DNA from: Sulfurimonas aquatica
GTDB taxonomy: Bacteria > Campylobacterota > Campylobacteria > Campylobacterales > Sulfurimonadaceae
Length of the DNA: 64,000 nt
NCBI RefSeq assembly: GCF_017357825.1
Contig: NZ_CP046072.1
Coordinates: forward strand, 1-64,000
Direction of reading: 5' to 3'
The notes beneath the pieces are model-generated. The model ran no database searches and had not been told where the DNA came from. It was given only the letters and a program-made list of their open reading frames with translations. Position 1 is the first letter of the stretch, and each line of letters opens with the position of its first letter. The translations under genes and the position numbers were made by a program. Below are positions 46,481 through 56,600 of this stretch, piece by piece.

Positions 46481-46622
46481 AATATTATGCAATGCTATTT
46501 CCTTACTATATAATGTATTCATGTATGTTTTTGATTAAAAAGCATAAATTATTCCATAAAAGTTAAATAATAAAAAATAATAGTCGATATGTGGATGTAT
46601 GTTATAAATTTTTGGAGAATCT

Positions 46623-47519
46623 ATGAAGTTTTTTGTTGTTTTTATTTTATTTTTATCACTTCTTTTTTCTGCAGATAACTACATACTTGTAACAAAAGCT
46701 ACAAAAAAAGCACATCTAAATAGCATCTACTCCAAACTTAAAAGAGTTGGGGAAAAGATGCTCTATATTAAAAATAGTAGAAGCTATATAATATATACAG
46801 GACCATATGGCAATGCCCTCTCAAGCAAGAAAGCACTCTCAAGAATAAGATACTATTTTCCTCATGCAAAAATCTCTATGAGAAAACAAGAACAGAAGTC
46901 AGATGTACTACAGCAAAAAGTAAAAAATAAAAAGACAGATAGTGAAAACAGCAGCCAGCTTTTTTATACAAATAATCATAAGTCTGGAAGCTTCATAAAG
47001 TTTGGTACTGGATTTAGTTCGGCAGTATCTACTCACAGCATAGAGAGTGGAACAGTAAAGATAAATGAACCAAATAGTAATGGTATAAGCTATACACTTG
47101 GTGCAGGATATAATTTTAAAAACGGTTTTTTTATCTCTACTAACTATATGCACCTTAACACTGATGATATAGCATTTGATAATATTTATGCTTCTCTAAA
47201 CTATAAGTTTGAAAATATCAAAAAATTTACTCCCTACTTTGGTCTGATGAGTGGTTACAGTAGACTAGGATGGAGTGTAGGGCCTATAGATTCCGTTGAT
47301 CCAGTCTCAAACAATAACAGTGATTCTCTTTTTTTTGGAACGCTGGCTGGAGTTTTATATGAAAGTACAGAAAACTTCTCTTATTTTATAAACTACGATT
47401 GTCTTTTTATGCAACATACTACAAACATAGATAACTCTACTGCTACAAGTATAAATATTTCTTCTTTAAAACACAACACACTACACTCCCTAAAATTGGG
47501 AATCCAATATAATTTTTAA
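46623..47519 (+). CDS. SPOR-like domain fused to outer-membrane beta-barrel (paralogue 2)
   Basis: 298 residues, the same layout as the product of 44285-45124. A signal peptide (about 1-16, LFSA) leads to a SPOR-like domain (NYILVTKATKKAHLNSIYSKL, SYIIYTGPYGNALSSKKALSRIRYYFPHAKIS), a Lys/Gln-rich linker (about 93-122) and a barrel ending LHSLKLGIQYNF. Both paralogues share YASLNYK and NYM/SYL-type strands. It is divergent from the lipoprotein gene, and TTGGAGAA precedes its ATG. I infer an outer-membrane to peptidoglycan anchor. Confidence 0.78.
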   Translation: MKFFVVFILFLSLLFSADNYILVTKATKKAHLNSIYSKLKRVGEKMLYIKNSRSYIIYTGPYGNALSSKKALSRIRYYFPHAKISMRKQEQKSDVLQQKVKNKKTDSENSSQLFYTNNHKSGSFIKFGTGFSSAVSTHSIESGTVKINEPNSNGISYTLGAGYNFKNGFFISTNYMHLNTDDIAFDNIYASLNYKFENIKKFTPYFGLMSGYSRLGWSVGPIDSVDPVSNNNSDSLFFGTLAGVLYESTENFSYFINYDCLFMQHTTNIDNSTATSINISSLKHNTLHSLKLGIQYNF

Positions 47520-47758
47520 TAATATTTCGAAAAAATTTAAAGTTTTTTCATCATCTGTCGATTTTTACTTTAGAACATGGAACAAATTATGCTCATCCAA
47601 AGGACGGGCTAGCATGTTTTGTTATAAAAGGGGTGTGTCGTAGGTAATTTTTACCAAAGACATTAATTAACATATTTGCTAAGACAATATAGTTTTCATT
47701 TTTTCGTAAATGGTAATTGTATTGTCTTAGGTATGTGAAATATTTTCAAGGATGGAAA
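47520..47758 (+). promoter_or_regulatory. Structured leader region before small lipoprotein gene
   Basis: This 239-base gap has dyad symmetry. AACAA/TTGTT, ATGCT/AGCAT and TCC/GGA nest within about 47581-47632. Further on, CTAAGACAATA (47679-47689) pairs perfectly with TATTGTCTTAG (47720-47730), an 11-base-pair stem with a 30-base loop, ending about 29 bases before the ATG. The CAAAGGACGGGCTAGC stretch is unusually GC-rich for this genome. It could be a regulatory RNA leader, but it does not match a riboswitch consensus I know. Confidence 0.35.
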
Positions 47759-47974
47759 ATGAAAAGATTAATTATTACATTAATAAGTGCACTAGCTCTG
47801 AGCTTAGCATTTACGGGATGTGGCGGTAGTGCTGGTAGCAGTAGTTCTGCTGCGGATACATCTGTTAACACAGTCAATGAAGTTGCAACAGTTAGTAATA
47901 GTAGAACATTAAACACAGAGGGAATCAGAGGTTTAAGTAGTTTACCACCTGTTCCAAATCCTCCAATCGACTAA
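47759..47974 (+). CDS. Very small lipoprotein
   Basis: 71 residues. ATG 47759 follows AAGGATGG and gives a lipoprotein signal with lipobox AFTGCG; the upstream in-frame ATG at 47717 is not supported. The mature part (about 50 residues) is Ser/Thr/Asn-rich and ends in a Pro-rich tail (SSLPPVPNPPID). No domain is recognised. It is the first gene of a likely three-gene run with the lipoprotein at 47989 and the giant protein at 48625. Confidence 0.7.
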   Translation: MKRLIITLISALALSLAFTGCGGSAGSSSSAADTSVNTVNEVATVSNSRTLNTEGIRGLSSLPPVPNPPID

Positions 47975-47988
47975 AATAGGTTGTAGGG

Positions 47989-48600
47989 TTGTATAGTAAA
48001 GTTCTAGTATTTATGTCTTTAATATTTGTGTTTAGTTCTTGTGGTGTATCAACAGAGTCTAACACAATTAAAGAGACTATTGTAGTTGTTGAGAACAACA
48101 CAACAGATACAACTGACGACACTACTGAAGGTGAAAACTTAGGTGTCGATACAAATACAACAAATAGCACAGGCGGAGTTACGGTTATAGATCCTTCAAG
48201 TTCAGGATTTGATAAAACTGGAGCATCATATGATGCAAATTCTTGTAACATTGTGGGCGATTACAAAGCTATTTCAGATACTAGTTTTGATCCACTTTCT
48301 ACGGTTGACCCCGTCAACGGTATTGAGATAAATTCAGATTTGGGCTATACATCTGATCTGCAGGGAACGACTGTTGCGATTTATTATCCAACTCTGACAA
48401 AAGTTCTGGTTGGACAATTTGTAAATGTCTATACGGACAAAAAGTACAGATTTGGCTTTGATAAAGCATGGCTGAGTAATGTTAATAAGACAGTATATGT
48501 AAGAACACCAAGTATTGATGGATTGGATTACTCCTGTTATAGGTTTACTCTTACTTCTCTTACTCCAGGTGCAATCACAAGTACTAAAGTATATCGATAA
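47989..48600 (+). CDS. Lipoprotein sharing C-terminal domain with 45134-46480 product
   Basis: 203 residues from a TTG start at 47989. A lipoprotein signal (lipobox VFSSCG) is followed by a Thr/Asn/Asp-rich low-complexity linker (about 30-65). The folded C-terminal part (about 120-203) includes YRFGFDKAWLSNVNKTVYVRTP, SIDGLDYSCYRFTL and ITSTKVYR. The last 80 residues align well with the end of the lipoprotein on the other strand 1.5 kb away. The start codon is weak, but AGG at 47978-47980 is correctly spaced. It lies 14 bases after the tiny lipoprotein gene. Confidence 0.75.
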   Translation: MYSKVLVFMSLIFVFSSCGVSTESNTIKETIVVVENNTTDTTDDTTEGENLGVDTNTTNSTGGVTVIDPSSSGFDKTGASYDANSCNIVGDYKAISDTSFDPLSTVDPVNGIEINSDLGYTSDLQGTTVAIYYPTLTKVLVGQFVNVYTDKKYRFGFDKAWLSNVNKTVYVRTPSIDGLDYSCYRFTLTSLTPGAITSTKVYR

Positions 48601-48624
48601 GATTTTAAAAATAAGGATTTTCAA

Positions 48625-51600
48625 ATGATGAATTATAAAAAAAGTTTAATGAGTTTAGCTGCTACATTAGCTCTCTCTTCAACAGCAGTAAGTGCAAACT
48701 ACATTACGTTAAATAATGCTAATGCTAATACGCCTAATGCCCCTTGGGTTCTCTTTGGTGTTACGGGTCTAAAAGCTAACGGTGCTGGTTCTGGCAGTAC
48801 GGCAGGAGTATTTAGTATAACTGATAATACTGCGAATAAGAAAACTGATTCAGGTTCTGATGAGCTTTTCACGGAAGGTTTTTTTGCAGGAACTGGAGAG
48901 AGTTTAGCGAAAATTAAGGCGATTGCTGTTCCAACTGTGGAAGTGAGAGTTGATACAACTAGTCTCACTTTTAATAACACTGAACCGGTACACACTATGT
49001 ACGTAACAATGGAAGCTGGGGATTCTCCATCTTTTGCTATTACCTATAGAGCGTCTATGGAAGGTCAAAAAATGCAGTACAGTATTCTACCAGATGGTTC
49101 TAGCGCCCATGAGATCACATTAAGCTCTTCAGGTACCTATAGCAATCCTGGTGTTGGGGCTTTGATAGAAACTGTTCCAGGTCTTGAGAGCGGGACGCTT
49201 AATAAGATAGCAGATGTAGTAGATTACGATTTATCGAATAATCCTACAACTGCTTCATACTATGACAAAACAGATAACCAGCAAGTTGCAGCTGCAAGTG
49301 AATACATAAGATTATATAATTATGATACTGCGAACACTAGATGGAATCTATACGATTCTAGAAATAGTGAAGCGACAAACGACTTTCTAACACTTACAAA
49401 AGGTAAGGGTTACTGGGGGCAGATGAATTTAGAACTTTCAGATAGACAAGCCGGTCTGGTTCTTGGAAGTTCGTCAATATCTGCTGATGAGTATACTGCC
49501 GCAGGCATAACTGAGGGCTGGAATCTCCTCGCATTTAGTGATGAAACTTCAACGATTAGAAAAGCTTCTACTGGATTGAAAGTAACACTAACAGGTGCTG
49601 CTACTATACAAATTTGGGACTCTTCAGGTAATCATATGGTAGAAGCCGCTTTTGTGGGAGCTACATTAGCTAATACTCGATCAGGATGTTTAGCAATCAA
49701 TCAAGCAATTAAAGATGCGAAGATAGCTGGTGATTTTCCTGAGACATTTGACCTTAAAGCTTTTAGCTCTATTGCAGGAAGTATTGTTCTGATGTCAAAC
49801 CAGCGCTTTGTAATTGCAGAAAAAACAGGTACTACAGCAATAAATGCTGTAACAACTTTAGCTAATCAAGTCCCATATAATGTAGATGTATCAGACTTAA
49901 CACAAACAACATCTGTTGCCGTTACGGATTTAGGTACTGGTGTTGGAGCTAAGACAGCAGTTATGTCTAAATATGGTGAGTACGCGATGGTAATAGAGCC
50001 ACTTACTGAAGCCGGTGTTGTCGCTGCCGCTAATGCTACTCCTAATAAAGTTAAAATACATTTCCAAAACGCTGCCGATGATGCAACGGATGCTACACCG
50101 ATTGAAACTAGTGGTGCCCTTGGCGATGTAGTTACTCAAGTAGAAGCGATTGCAACTGGCGGTTCAACGTATAAAGCGGTAGTGATAGATACTAATTATG
50201 ACAGCGCAAGTGCTGTAGATAAGGTTCTTGTGGCTTCAACTAAGCCTTTCTTTATTAGAGATCATACTTTTACAAGAGTTTTTGATTATACAGATGTCAA
50301 TGCTAATTCAAAAGTTAGAGTTACAGGTGCTGGCGCAGATTTAGAAACTGATGTAAATGGGGCTCAAGATTTAGGTACTTTTGCTGGAGCACTTGATACG
50401 GCAGTAAATAATGTGAATGTTTCATTTGTAGGTACTACCACTGATTCTACGGGTAAAATAGTTATGTTTACATCCGTGGCTGATGCAAGTAAATTTGATG
50501 TTACTGAAAATATAGAGACTTTACCATATACGGATCAACTAGCAGATGGCACGACGACTGACAACTTAGCTAAAGGTGCCGTTAAAGGTGTTTGGTCTTT
50601 AGATAGTTTAGCAACTGGAACTATGAACAATGTTATTACACATCAAGTTGTTGCCGCTGAATTTCCAGATAATGCCGCAGATAAGATTACGCTTGTACTT
50701 AGAAATAGTTATGGAGCAGATTATACTCATCCTGAATACACGGTTAGTGGTATTCCAGCAGATGATGCGGCATGGGCGGCAGAATTAAAAACATTGATTG
50801 AATCAGCATTAACAGCGGCAAATTTATCAGCAGTTGTTACAAGTGTAGGTGATGGAACAGATGTTGATATTACTATCACAAGTACGGAAGTAGCTGATAT
50901 CGCTTGGAGTTGGGAAGCTGGTAATGGAGCGACTGATGAAGAAGCAGTTACTTTTGCTGGTGCAACTCCTGTTGATAATATAGAAAGTGGTTTACTCGTA
51001 GTTCCAACTGCAGATTTAGTGGAAGACTTGAAATTTAATGCAGTGTTTACACCAAATTATGTATCTTTTGGACCTCTTTATACTATTATGGATGCTGGTT
51101 ATGCTTTAAAAGCTTTGGTAACTGGTACGACGAATATCTCATCAGGAGCTGTAGAGTGGGAGAGTATAGATTTAACTAGAAAACCTTCTGAGTGGCTAGA
51201 CTCTCAAGACTATAGTCTTTTCAAAACTAAAGAGACTTCTGGCTACTGGGCATACCTTGAAGCAGCGACTGAAGAGACATTAAGTATTACAACTGCATCG
51301 TTTAACCCAACGTATACGACGCACTTTAACGCGAACGGTACTACATATAACAATGTAGCTGGTCAAATTTATCTTGAAGTTGCTGGATTGCCTCAGTTTG
51401 GAGACTCAAACTATGATAATTCATCAGTTATTAAAGCTTTAGTAAATGGTAATGCGATTGAGCTTAGTAGTAAAAGCACAAACAACGTTTATTCTGGAGA
51501 CTTAAGTTCTTATGAGGTGGCTAACCTCACAGCCGGCTCTAAGTATCCAGTTTATGCAAATATTGCTAATGGACTTGGTTCAAATCTACTTAATGCAGAT

Positions 51601-52341
51601 ACTGGATTGATTGTTGACCTTATAAAACCAGCTGCTCCTACTGTAAGTATCGGTGATGGAGTAAGTGTGGCATTTTCGTCAACAAGTACGGATGTTGCTG
51701 GGTACTATGTATTTGATGGCAAAGTACCTGATTATAACACTCTAAGTGGCTCAAATCTAAAAGCAACTTTAAGTGTTACTGATGCAGCGGCTTATCCATT
51801 GTGTTCAAAGTTAGATCGACTTACAACGTCTAGTGAAGATGCTTATGCTCTTAATGTATTTGCTGTTGATGGATCGGGTACTTTAGGTACAGGTAATGCA
51901 TCTGATGTTACTACGAAAAATTACATTCCAATACTAAAATCAGCTGTTAAAGTATCTGATGCAGCTAACACGGATAGTGAACCTACTACTTATGGTACGG
52001 TTTATGGTGATGATTGTGTTGCAACGGGACCTCAGGTTATTGATTATGGTTTATCTATTACTTCAGAGACTGATTTACAGACAGTTGCGATAGCTTATGA
52101 GCCTGAAAATGGAGCAGACCTTGCAAGTCCAATTGATGTATTTGTAAGAGGTGCTGTATCATTGGCAAGAATAACTTACTCTGATGTGTATGAAGGTTCG
52201 GTTGTATACATTAAGATAGATGAAGTTGTGTATTCTTATACTCTACCAACAGCTGCGAATGCAGTACCTTTTACTTCAGCTAATCCAGCTGTTCTAACTG
52301 ATACTGCCGTAGCTACTAAACGTTCTGATCAAAATTTTTAA
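48625..52341 (+). CDS. Giant secreted Ala/Thr/Ser/Asp-rich surface protein
   Basis: 1238 residues. A signal peptide (about 1-24, VSAN) is followed by a long beta-rich chain low in Lys, Arg and Cys and rich in Ala, Thr, Ser, Asp and Val, a composition known from S-layer and adhesin proteins. Modules of the type Y-x-Y-D...W...L..GKGYW are visible at 227-264, with GWNLLAF near 298-303 followed by IQIWDSSG, and a later SGYWAYLE near 872-879. Two Cys lie near the C-terminus (LCSKL, DDCVATG). No known secretion or anchoring domain is seen. It follows the 47989 lipoprotein by 24 bases. The function, perhaps a surface layer or matrix protein, is inferred. Confidence 0.8.
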   Translation: MMNYKKSLMSLAATLALSSTAVSANYITLNNANANTPNAPWVLFGVTGLKANGAGSGSTAGVFSITDNTANKKTDSGSDELFTEGFFAGTGESLAKIKAIAVPTVEVRVDTTSLTFNNTEPVHTMYVTMEAGDSPSFAITYRASMEGQKMQYSILPDGSSAHEITLSSSGTYSNPGVGALIETVPGLESGTLNKIADVVDYDLSNNPTTASYYDKTDNQQVAAASEYIRLYNYDTANTRWNLYDSRNSEATNDFLTLTKGKGYWGQMNLELSDRQAGLVLGSSSISADEYTAAGITEGWNLLAFSDETSTIRKASTGLKVTLTGAATIQIWDSSGNHMVEAAFVGATLANTRSGCLAINQAIKDAKIAGDFPETFDLKAFSSIAGSIVLMSNQRFVIAEKTGTTAINAVTTLANQVPYNVDVSDLTQTTSVAVTDLGTGVGAKTAVMSKYGEYAMVIEPLTEAGVVAAANATPNKVKIHFQNAADDATDATPIETSGALGDVVTQVEAIATGGSTYKAVVIDTNYDSASAVDKVLVASTKPFFIRDHTFTRVFDYTDVNANSKVRVTGAGADLETDVNGAQDLGTFAGALDTAVNNVNVSFVGTTTDSTGKIVMFTSVADASKFDVTENIETLPYTDQLADGTTTDNLAKGAVKGVWSLDSLATGTMNNVITHQVVAAEFPDNAADKITLVLRNSYGADYTHPEYTVSGIPADDAAWAAELKTLIESALTAANLSAVVTSVGDGTDVDITITSTEVADIAWSWEAGNGATDEEAVTFAGATPVDNIESGLLVVPTADLVEDLKFNAVFTPNYVSFGPLYTIMDAGYALKALVTGTTNISSGAVEWESIDLTRKPSEWLDSQDYSLFKTKETSGYWAYLEAATEETLSITTASFNPTYTTHFNANGTTYNNVAGQIYLEVAGLPQFGDSNYDNSSVIKALVNGNAIELSSKSTNNVYSGDLSSYEVANLTAGSKYPVYANIANGLGSNLLNADTGLIVDLIKPAAPTVSIGDGVSVAFSSTSTDVAGYYVFDGKVPDYNTLSGSNLKATLSVTDAAAYPLCSKLDRLTTSSEDAYALNVFAVDGSGTLGTGNASDVTTKNYIPILKSAVKVSDAANTDSEPTTYGTVYGDDCVATGPQVIDYGLSITSETDLQTVAIAYEPENGADLASPIDVFVRGAVSLARITYSDVYEGSVVYIKIDEVVYSYTLPTAANAVPFTSANPAVLTDTAVATKRSDQNF

Positions 52342-52391
52342 TCCTTCTATAGGATTATAAAAAGCTTAGGTTTAGATTCTCTTTTTTAGGT

Positions 52392-52397
52392 TATAAT
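52392..52397 (+). promoter_or_regulatory. -10 element before gene at 52418
   Basis: TATAAT at 52392-52397 after a T-rich run lies 20 bases before the ATG, followed by an AAGGGA ribosome-binding site. The gene may be transcribed separately from the giant gene upstream. Confidence 0.5.
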
Positions 52398-52417
52398 TTT
52401 CCTAAAAAGGGATTTAA

Positions 52418-53320
52418 ATGAAACGACTAACTCTTTTGGTGCTTTTCCTTGGCACCGTCTTAAATGCTGACTGCGAAAACCTTCTCCTTCTTGGTTTACA
52501 AAATAAAACTCTCAAAAGTATACAATCTGACAACACCATCATTTGGAGCTTACGAGATAAAAAATGGCATGCCTCAGAACCTTTAGCTTCTAAAACACTT
52601 CAAGATATAAAATGCGATAAGAATGCTTATGCTCTAGTAAACGAGAATGCTCTTAAGAACACGAGTAAACTTCATCCAAAGGATAGCTACGAACTTACAA
52701 AAGGTTGGAATCGTCTTACAAGCCCCAAAAATGGTATCGACACAGTTGAGACTTTTTCTGAGTTAAAAGAGGTGAAGTTTGTTTATGTCTATGACAAACT
52801 ATCAGCTGCATGGGCCGGCTTTTCAGCAGATGACAAGATACTCCAAGAGATACGAAACACGAGAATCTTGGATCTCAAGTATATAGAACCCAACATTAGC
52901 TTTTACGTTTATGTTTCAAAACGAGTTAAAGTAAATATCGAAAATACCGATGTATCTAAGATATGTAAAGATAAAATAGCTTCAGGGTTTGAGACTTTAC
53001 TCTCTTCAGGGATAAATGAGAATCTCATTTTTAACAAAGAAAAAAGTGTAGGTTTGAAGTCGCGTTATATGTCTCACTATAGAAGAGGAGTGTATAGCGA
53101 CTCGAGGGTCTTGCTAATATACCCGAAGATAAGAGCAGCTTCAAAAAAGTTGCTTAAGTATGGGCCAGGCTCCCCACGAGTAATACTCAACTACGCTAAA
53201 GAGTACGAAGATAGAGAGTTTTATGTTTTTGACTACTTTGAGAAAAGCTGTTACAAGGGCAAATACCCTTCTATGAAGATGCCTCCAGTTCCGACTCTAA
53301 GAAAGTTAAAAGAGGAATAG
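52418..53320 (+). CDS. Secreted protein with two GWN/W-type modules
   Basis: 300 residues, signal peptide (about 1-17, LNAD). Residues 40-80 (IIWSLRDKKWHA...NAYALV) and 92-170 (LTKGWNRLTSP...FVYVYDKLSAAWAGF...ISFYVYV) look like two copies of the module seen in the giant neighbour, in which GWN leads to a W/Y-x-Y-D...W segment and a closing aromatic strand. The C-terminal 110 residues form a different, basic domain with two Cys (SKICKDK, EKSCYKGKY). It may be a partner of the giant protein. No named family is recognised beyond this module. Confidence 0.72.
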   Translation: MKRLTLLVLFLGTVLNADCENLLLLGLQNKTLKSIQSDNTIIWSLRDKKWHASEPLASKTLQDIKCDKNAYALVNENALKNTSKLHPKDSYELTKGWNRLTSPKNGIDTVETFSELKEVKFVYVYDKLSAAWAGFSADDKILQEIRNTRILDLKYIEPNISFYVYVSKRVKVNIENTDVSKICKDKIASGFETLLSSGINENLIFNKEKSVGLKSRYMSHYRRGVYSDSRVLLIYPKIRAASKKLLKYGPGSPRVILNYAKEYEDREFYVFDYFEKSCYKGKYPSMKMPPVPTLRKLKEE

Positions 53321-53353
53321 TTTGTGCTACTTCATTCCTAAAAAGGAGAACAT

Positions 53354-53647
53354 GTGTTTAAGTTTATTATTTTATCTATACTATTTATAGCACAACTCCA
53401 GGCAAATACACTTTGCAATACCAATTTAAATGGGATGATACACACTTTTAATGCAGCAGATAAGTTGGCATATGAAAAAAAATATGTCAGAGCGATAGCT
53501 GAACTTAAAAATAGTAATGAAAGCTCCTATAAGGCACTTGAGTATTGTGAGGCAGAAGAGAAATTTGATTTTCGCATGGTTTATGCCTACATTGTAGAGA
53601 GTGAAAATAGAATTTATAAACTCCAAGAACTACTTATAGTAGATTAG
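53354..53647 (+). CDS. Small secreted helical protein
   Basis: 97 residues from GTG at 53354. AAGGAG at 53343-53348 suits that start, and the overlapping ATG at 53352 is in another frame. A signal peptide (about 1-17, LQAN) precedes a helical domain with TPR-like character (ADKLAYEKKYVRAIAELKNSNESSYKALEYCEAEEK). Two Cys, LCNTN and EYCEA, could form a disulfide. The next gene starts one base after its stop, so the two are tightly coupled. Confidence 0.72.
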   Translation: MFKFIILSILFIAQLQANTLCNTNLNGMIHTFNAADKLAYEKKYVRAIAELKNSNESSYKALEYCEAEEKFDFRMVYAYIVESENRIYKLQELLIVD

Positions 53648-53648
53648 G

Positions 53649-56600
53649 ATGATCAAGCTAACATCACTTTACATATTGATTTTATCAGTTTTTACTGGAT
53701 GCGGTAATATAGAACAAACCAAATCAAATATAGACACTAACGGTAGCATTGAGACAAACGCTACCGTAGCATCAACCGTTACAGGAAGATTTTTAGATGA
53801 TTATGTTCAAGGACTTTCTTATCTATGCTCCTCTTCTAGTGACATAAACCTAACAAACGGCTCTGGAGAATTTACTTGCCTAGAAGATGATAATGTAACT
53901 CTTTCTTTGGGTTCTTATAGCTTTAGTCCTTTTATGATTCAAAACGCAACTCTAACTCCATATACTCTTTTTACAAAGGATGTTAAGGCCTCTTTAAATC
54001 TAGCAAGGCTAATACAGTCCATCGATTCGGATAATCTCACCACAAATGGAATTATTGTTTTAGATAAAACAAAAGAAGCGCTCATACCAAATGATATTAA
54101 CTTCAGTAGTCCTAATTTTGAAGCAGATATAGAGGCCGCTCTTTCTATAACTCTCGTAAGTGCCAACAGCGCGCAAACTAATATGAACGCAGCAATTGTA
54201 ACGGCTGGATTAAGCGTGCCTGCAGAGTTTAGCGTAGTGCCCTTAGCAAAAATAGTTACAGACCTTAACGCGACTACAAATGGAGTGGTTAAACTTGATG
54301 GAAGTAGCTCTATAGCTTCGAGCTATTTATGGCGTTTGGTAGAGCCCCTACCATTGGGCAGTACGACTTCGATCATAAATCCTACAGCGCAAAACGCAAG
54401 TTTTTTAGCAGACGTAAATGGAACATATATAGTTGAACTCGTTGTAAACGAGGGTGATTTAAATAGTATCTCGCAGAGAGTTGAGATAGTTGTTAGCAAT
54501 GATATGACTTCAGCTCTAAACTCAGCGCCAGTAATAAGCCCAACTCTAAATGACGTTTTGGAAGTGTATGAGAATACTCTGATGGTAGTTGACGTAAATG
54601 CTAGTGACGTAGATGGAGATACTCTAAGTTACTTTATCTCAGGTAGCGATAGCGGTAGTTTTTATATGGATGTGAAAACAGGTGTTTTGAGATTTAAAGT
54701 AAAACCAAATTATGAGTTAAAAAACTCATACCGCGTCACGGTGCTAGTGGATGATGGAAACAGCGTAAATTCACAAGCAAGCAAAGATATAAATATAAAC
54801 GTTAAGAACATTGTCGAAGTTCCCTCATTGGCAAATACAAGTTTAAACATTGATGAAAACGCTTCCATTGGAGCTCTTGCTGGAAGTGTGACTATTTTAG
54901 ATCAAGGTGATTCAAACATAAGCTCACTAACTCTTTATGGAGAAGGCGGTGAAAGTTTTAAGATAGATAGTTCTGGCAACATTAAAACCGCTACCGCTTT
55001 AGATTATGAGACAAAAGTTTCTTACACTCTTTTTGCTTATGCGACAAGTAGCACTGGAAAAAGCGCAACGGTAAGCGTAAATATAAAAATAAATAACAGT
55101 ACCGATACTAAACCAACTATAGTAAACACTGCGCTTACTATTCTTGAAGATGCAAAAAGCGAAGCGCTTGTGGGCTCGTTGACTATTTCAGATTATGGAG
55201 ATACTAGCATAAGCGACATATCTTTCAGCTCTCCATCGAGTGAATTTACTATAGATACAAATGGGACTATTAGAGTGAGCAGTAGCGCCGTACTAGATTA
55301 TGAAACTACCCAAGAGTACAACCTGACGGTAAGGGCGATAAATAGCGCGGGAAGTAGTAACGGCGCAATAATTACTATATATATAAATAATGTTATTGAC
55401 GAAGTTGCAGTCCTTGTAGATTCAAATGCAAACATAGATGAAAATGCAATGGCTGGCACATATGTTGGGGACATAAACATAACATATATGGGTGATAGTA
55501 ATATTACTTCCATAGCTTTAAGTGGCAGTGGAAGTGAAAACTTTCAAGCTGCGGTGGATGGAAGAGTGAGCTTAAAGTCCGGCGCGTCATTAGACTATGA
55601 AAAAGTAAATAGTTATGAGCTTATAGCGGTTGCGACAAATATGAAAGGCAAAAGCAATTCGGCACTATTTAAAATAGCTCTTAATGATATACCAGAAGTT
55701 GCTATCTTAAATGATTTTGTAGGCTCAATAAAAGAGAATAAAATTACTGGAGCGACAATTGGAACTATGGAGATACTCTATGGAGGAGATACTTCAATTA
55801 CGGAGATAAAGTTAAGCGGCAGTGGAAATGAAAATTTTATAGTTAATGCTACTGGTTTGATGAGTTTAAATGCAGGCTCTACTCTCGATTATGAGACTAC
55901 AAAGGTTTACAACCTAAAAGCAGTTGCGACTAATACGGCGGGAAATAGTGCAGAGGTAGATGTAACTATTTCAGTAGAAGATTATGCTTTTAGACCTTTT
56001 CAGATAGCAAAACTCCAAGCAAGCGACGCAGAAAAAAATGACAACTTTGGAACTACTGTCGCAGTGAGTGGCGAGTATGTAGTTGTTGGAGCGCCATACG
56101 AAGACGCGGATGGAATAAGTAACGCCGGAAGCGCTTATGTTTACAAAAAAGATGAAAATGGCTCATTAGGGCAAGTACAAAAACTCCAAGCCACAACGCC
56201 TTCGGCAGATGATAACTTCGGAAGGTCCGTAGCCATAAGCGAAAACTTTATAGTTGTTGGAGCACCAAATGAAGATACGACAGCAACTAACGCTGGTAGT
56301 GTTTATCTCTACGAGAGACTCTCAAATGGCACTATTTCGTTTATATCTCAGTACCAGGCCTCAAATGCTAGTGCGAGTTCAAATTTCGGCTCATCTTTAG
56401 CTATGGATGGCAGTTACTTTGTCGTAGGCGCTCCAAAAGAGGACACTTTGAGTGAAAACTCGGGAACGGCTTATCTGTTTCAGATATCTGGCTCGGTAGC
56501 GACTCAAAGAGCTATCCTAAGAGCAAATTCCCCAGCCTTTAAGGATAACTTTGGCTCATCCGTAGCTATAGATGGGGATTATGTGGTTGTAGGAGCGCAT

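Noticed and set aside
47581-47640. Class I c-di-GMP (GEMM) riboswitch in the leader of the small lipoprotein gene
   Set aside because: The stretch CAAAGGACGGGC looks loosely similar, but the GCAAACC segment, GNRA tetraloop hairpin and its receptor cannot be placed. Kept only as an unassigned structured leader.
48625-52341. Autotransporter (type V) assignment for the 1238-residue protein
   Set aside because: No C-terminal 12-strand translocator barrel and no terminal aromatic strand signature can be seen; the end (VATKRSDQNF) is not barrel-like.
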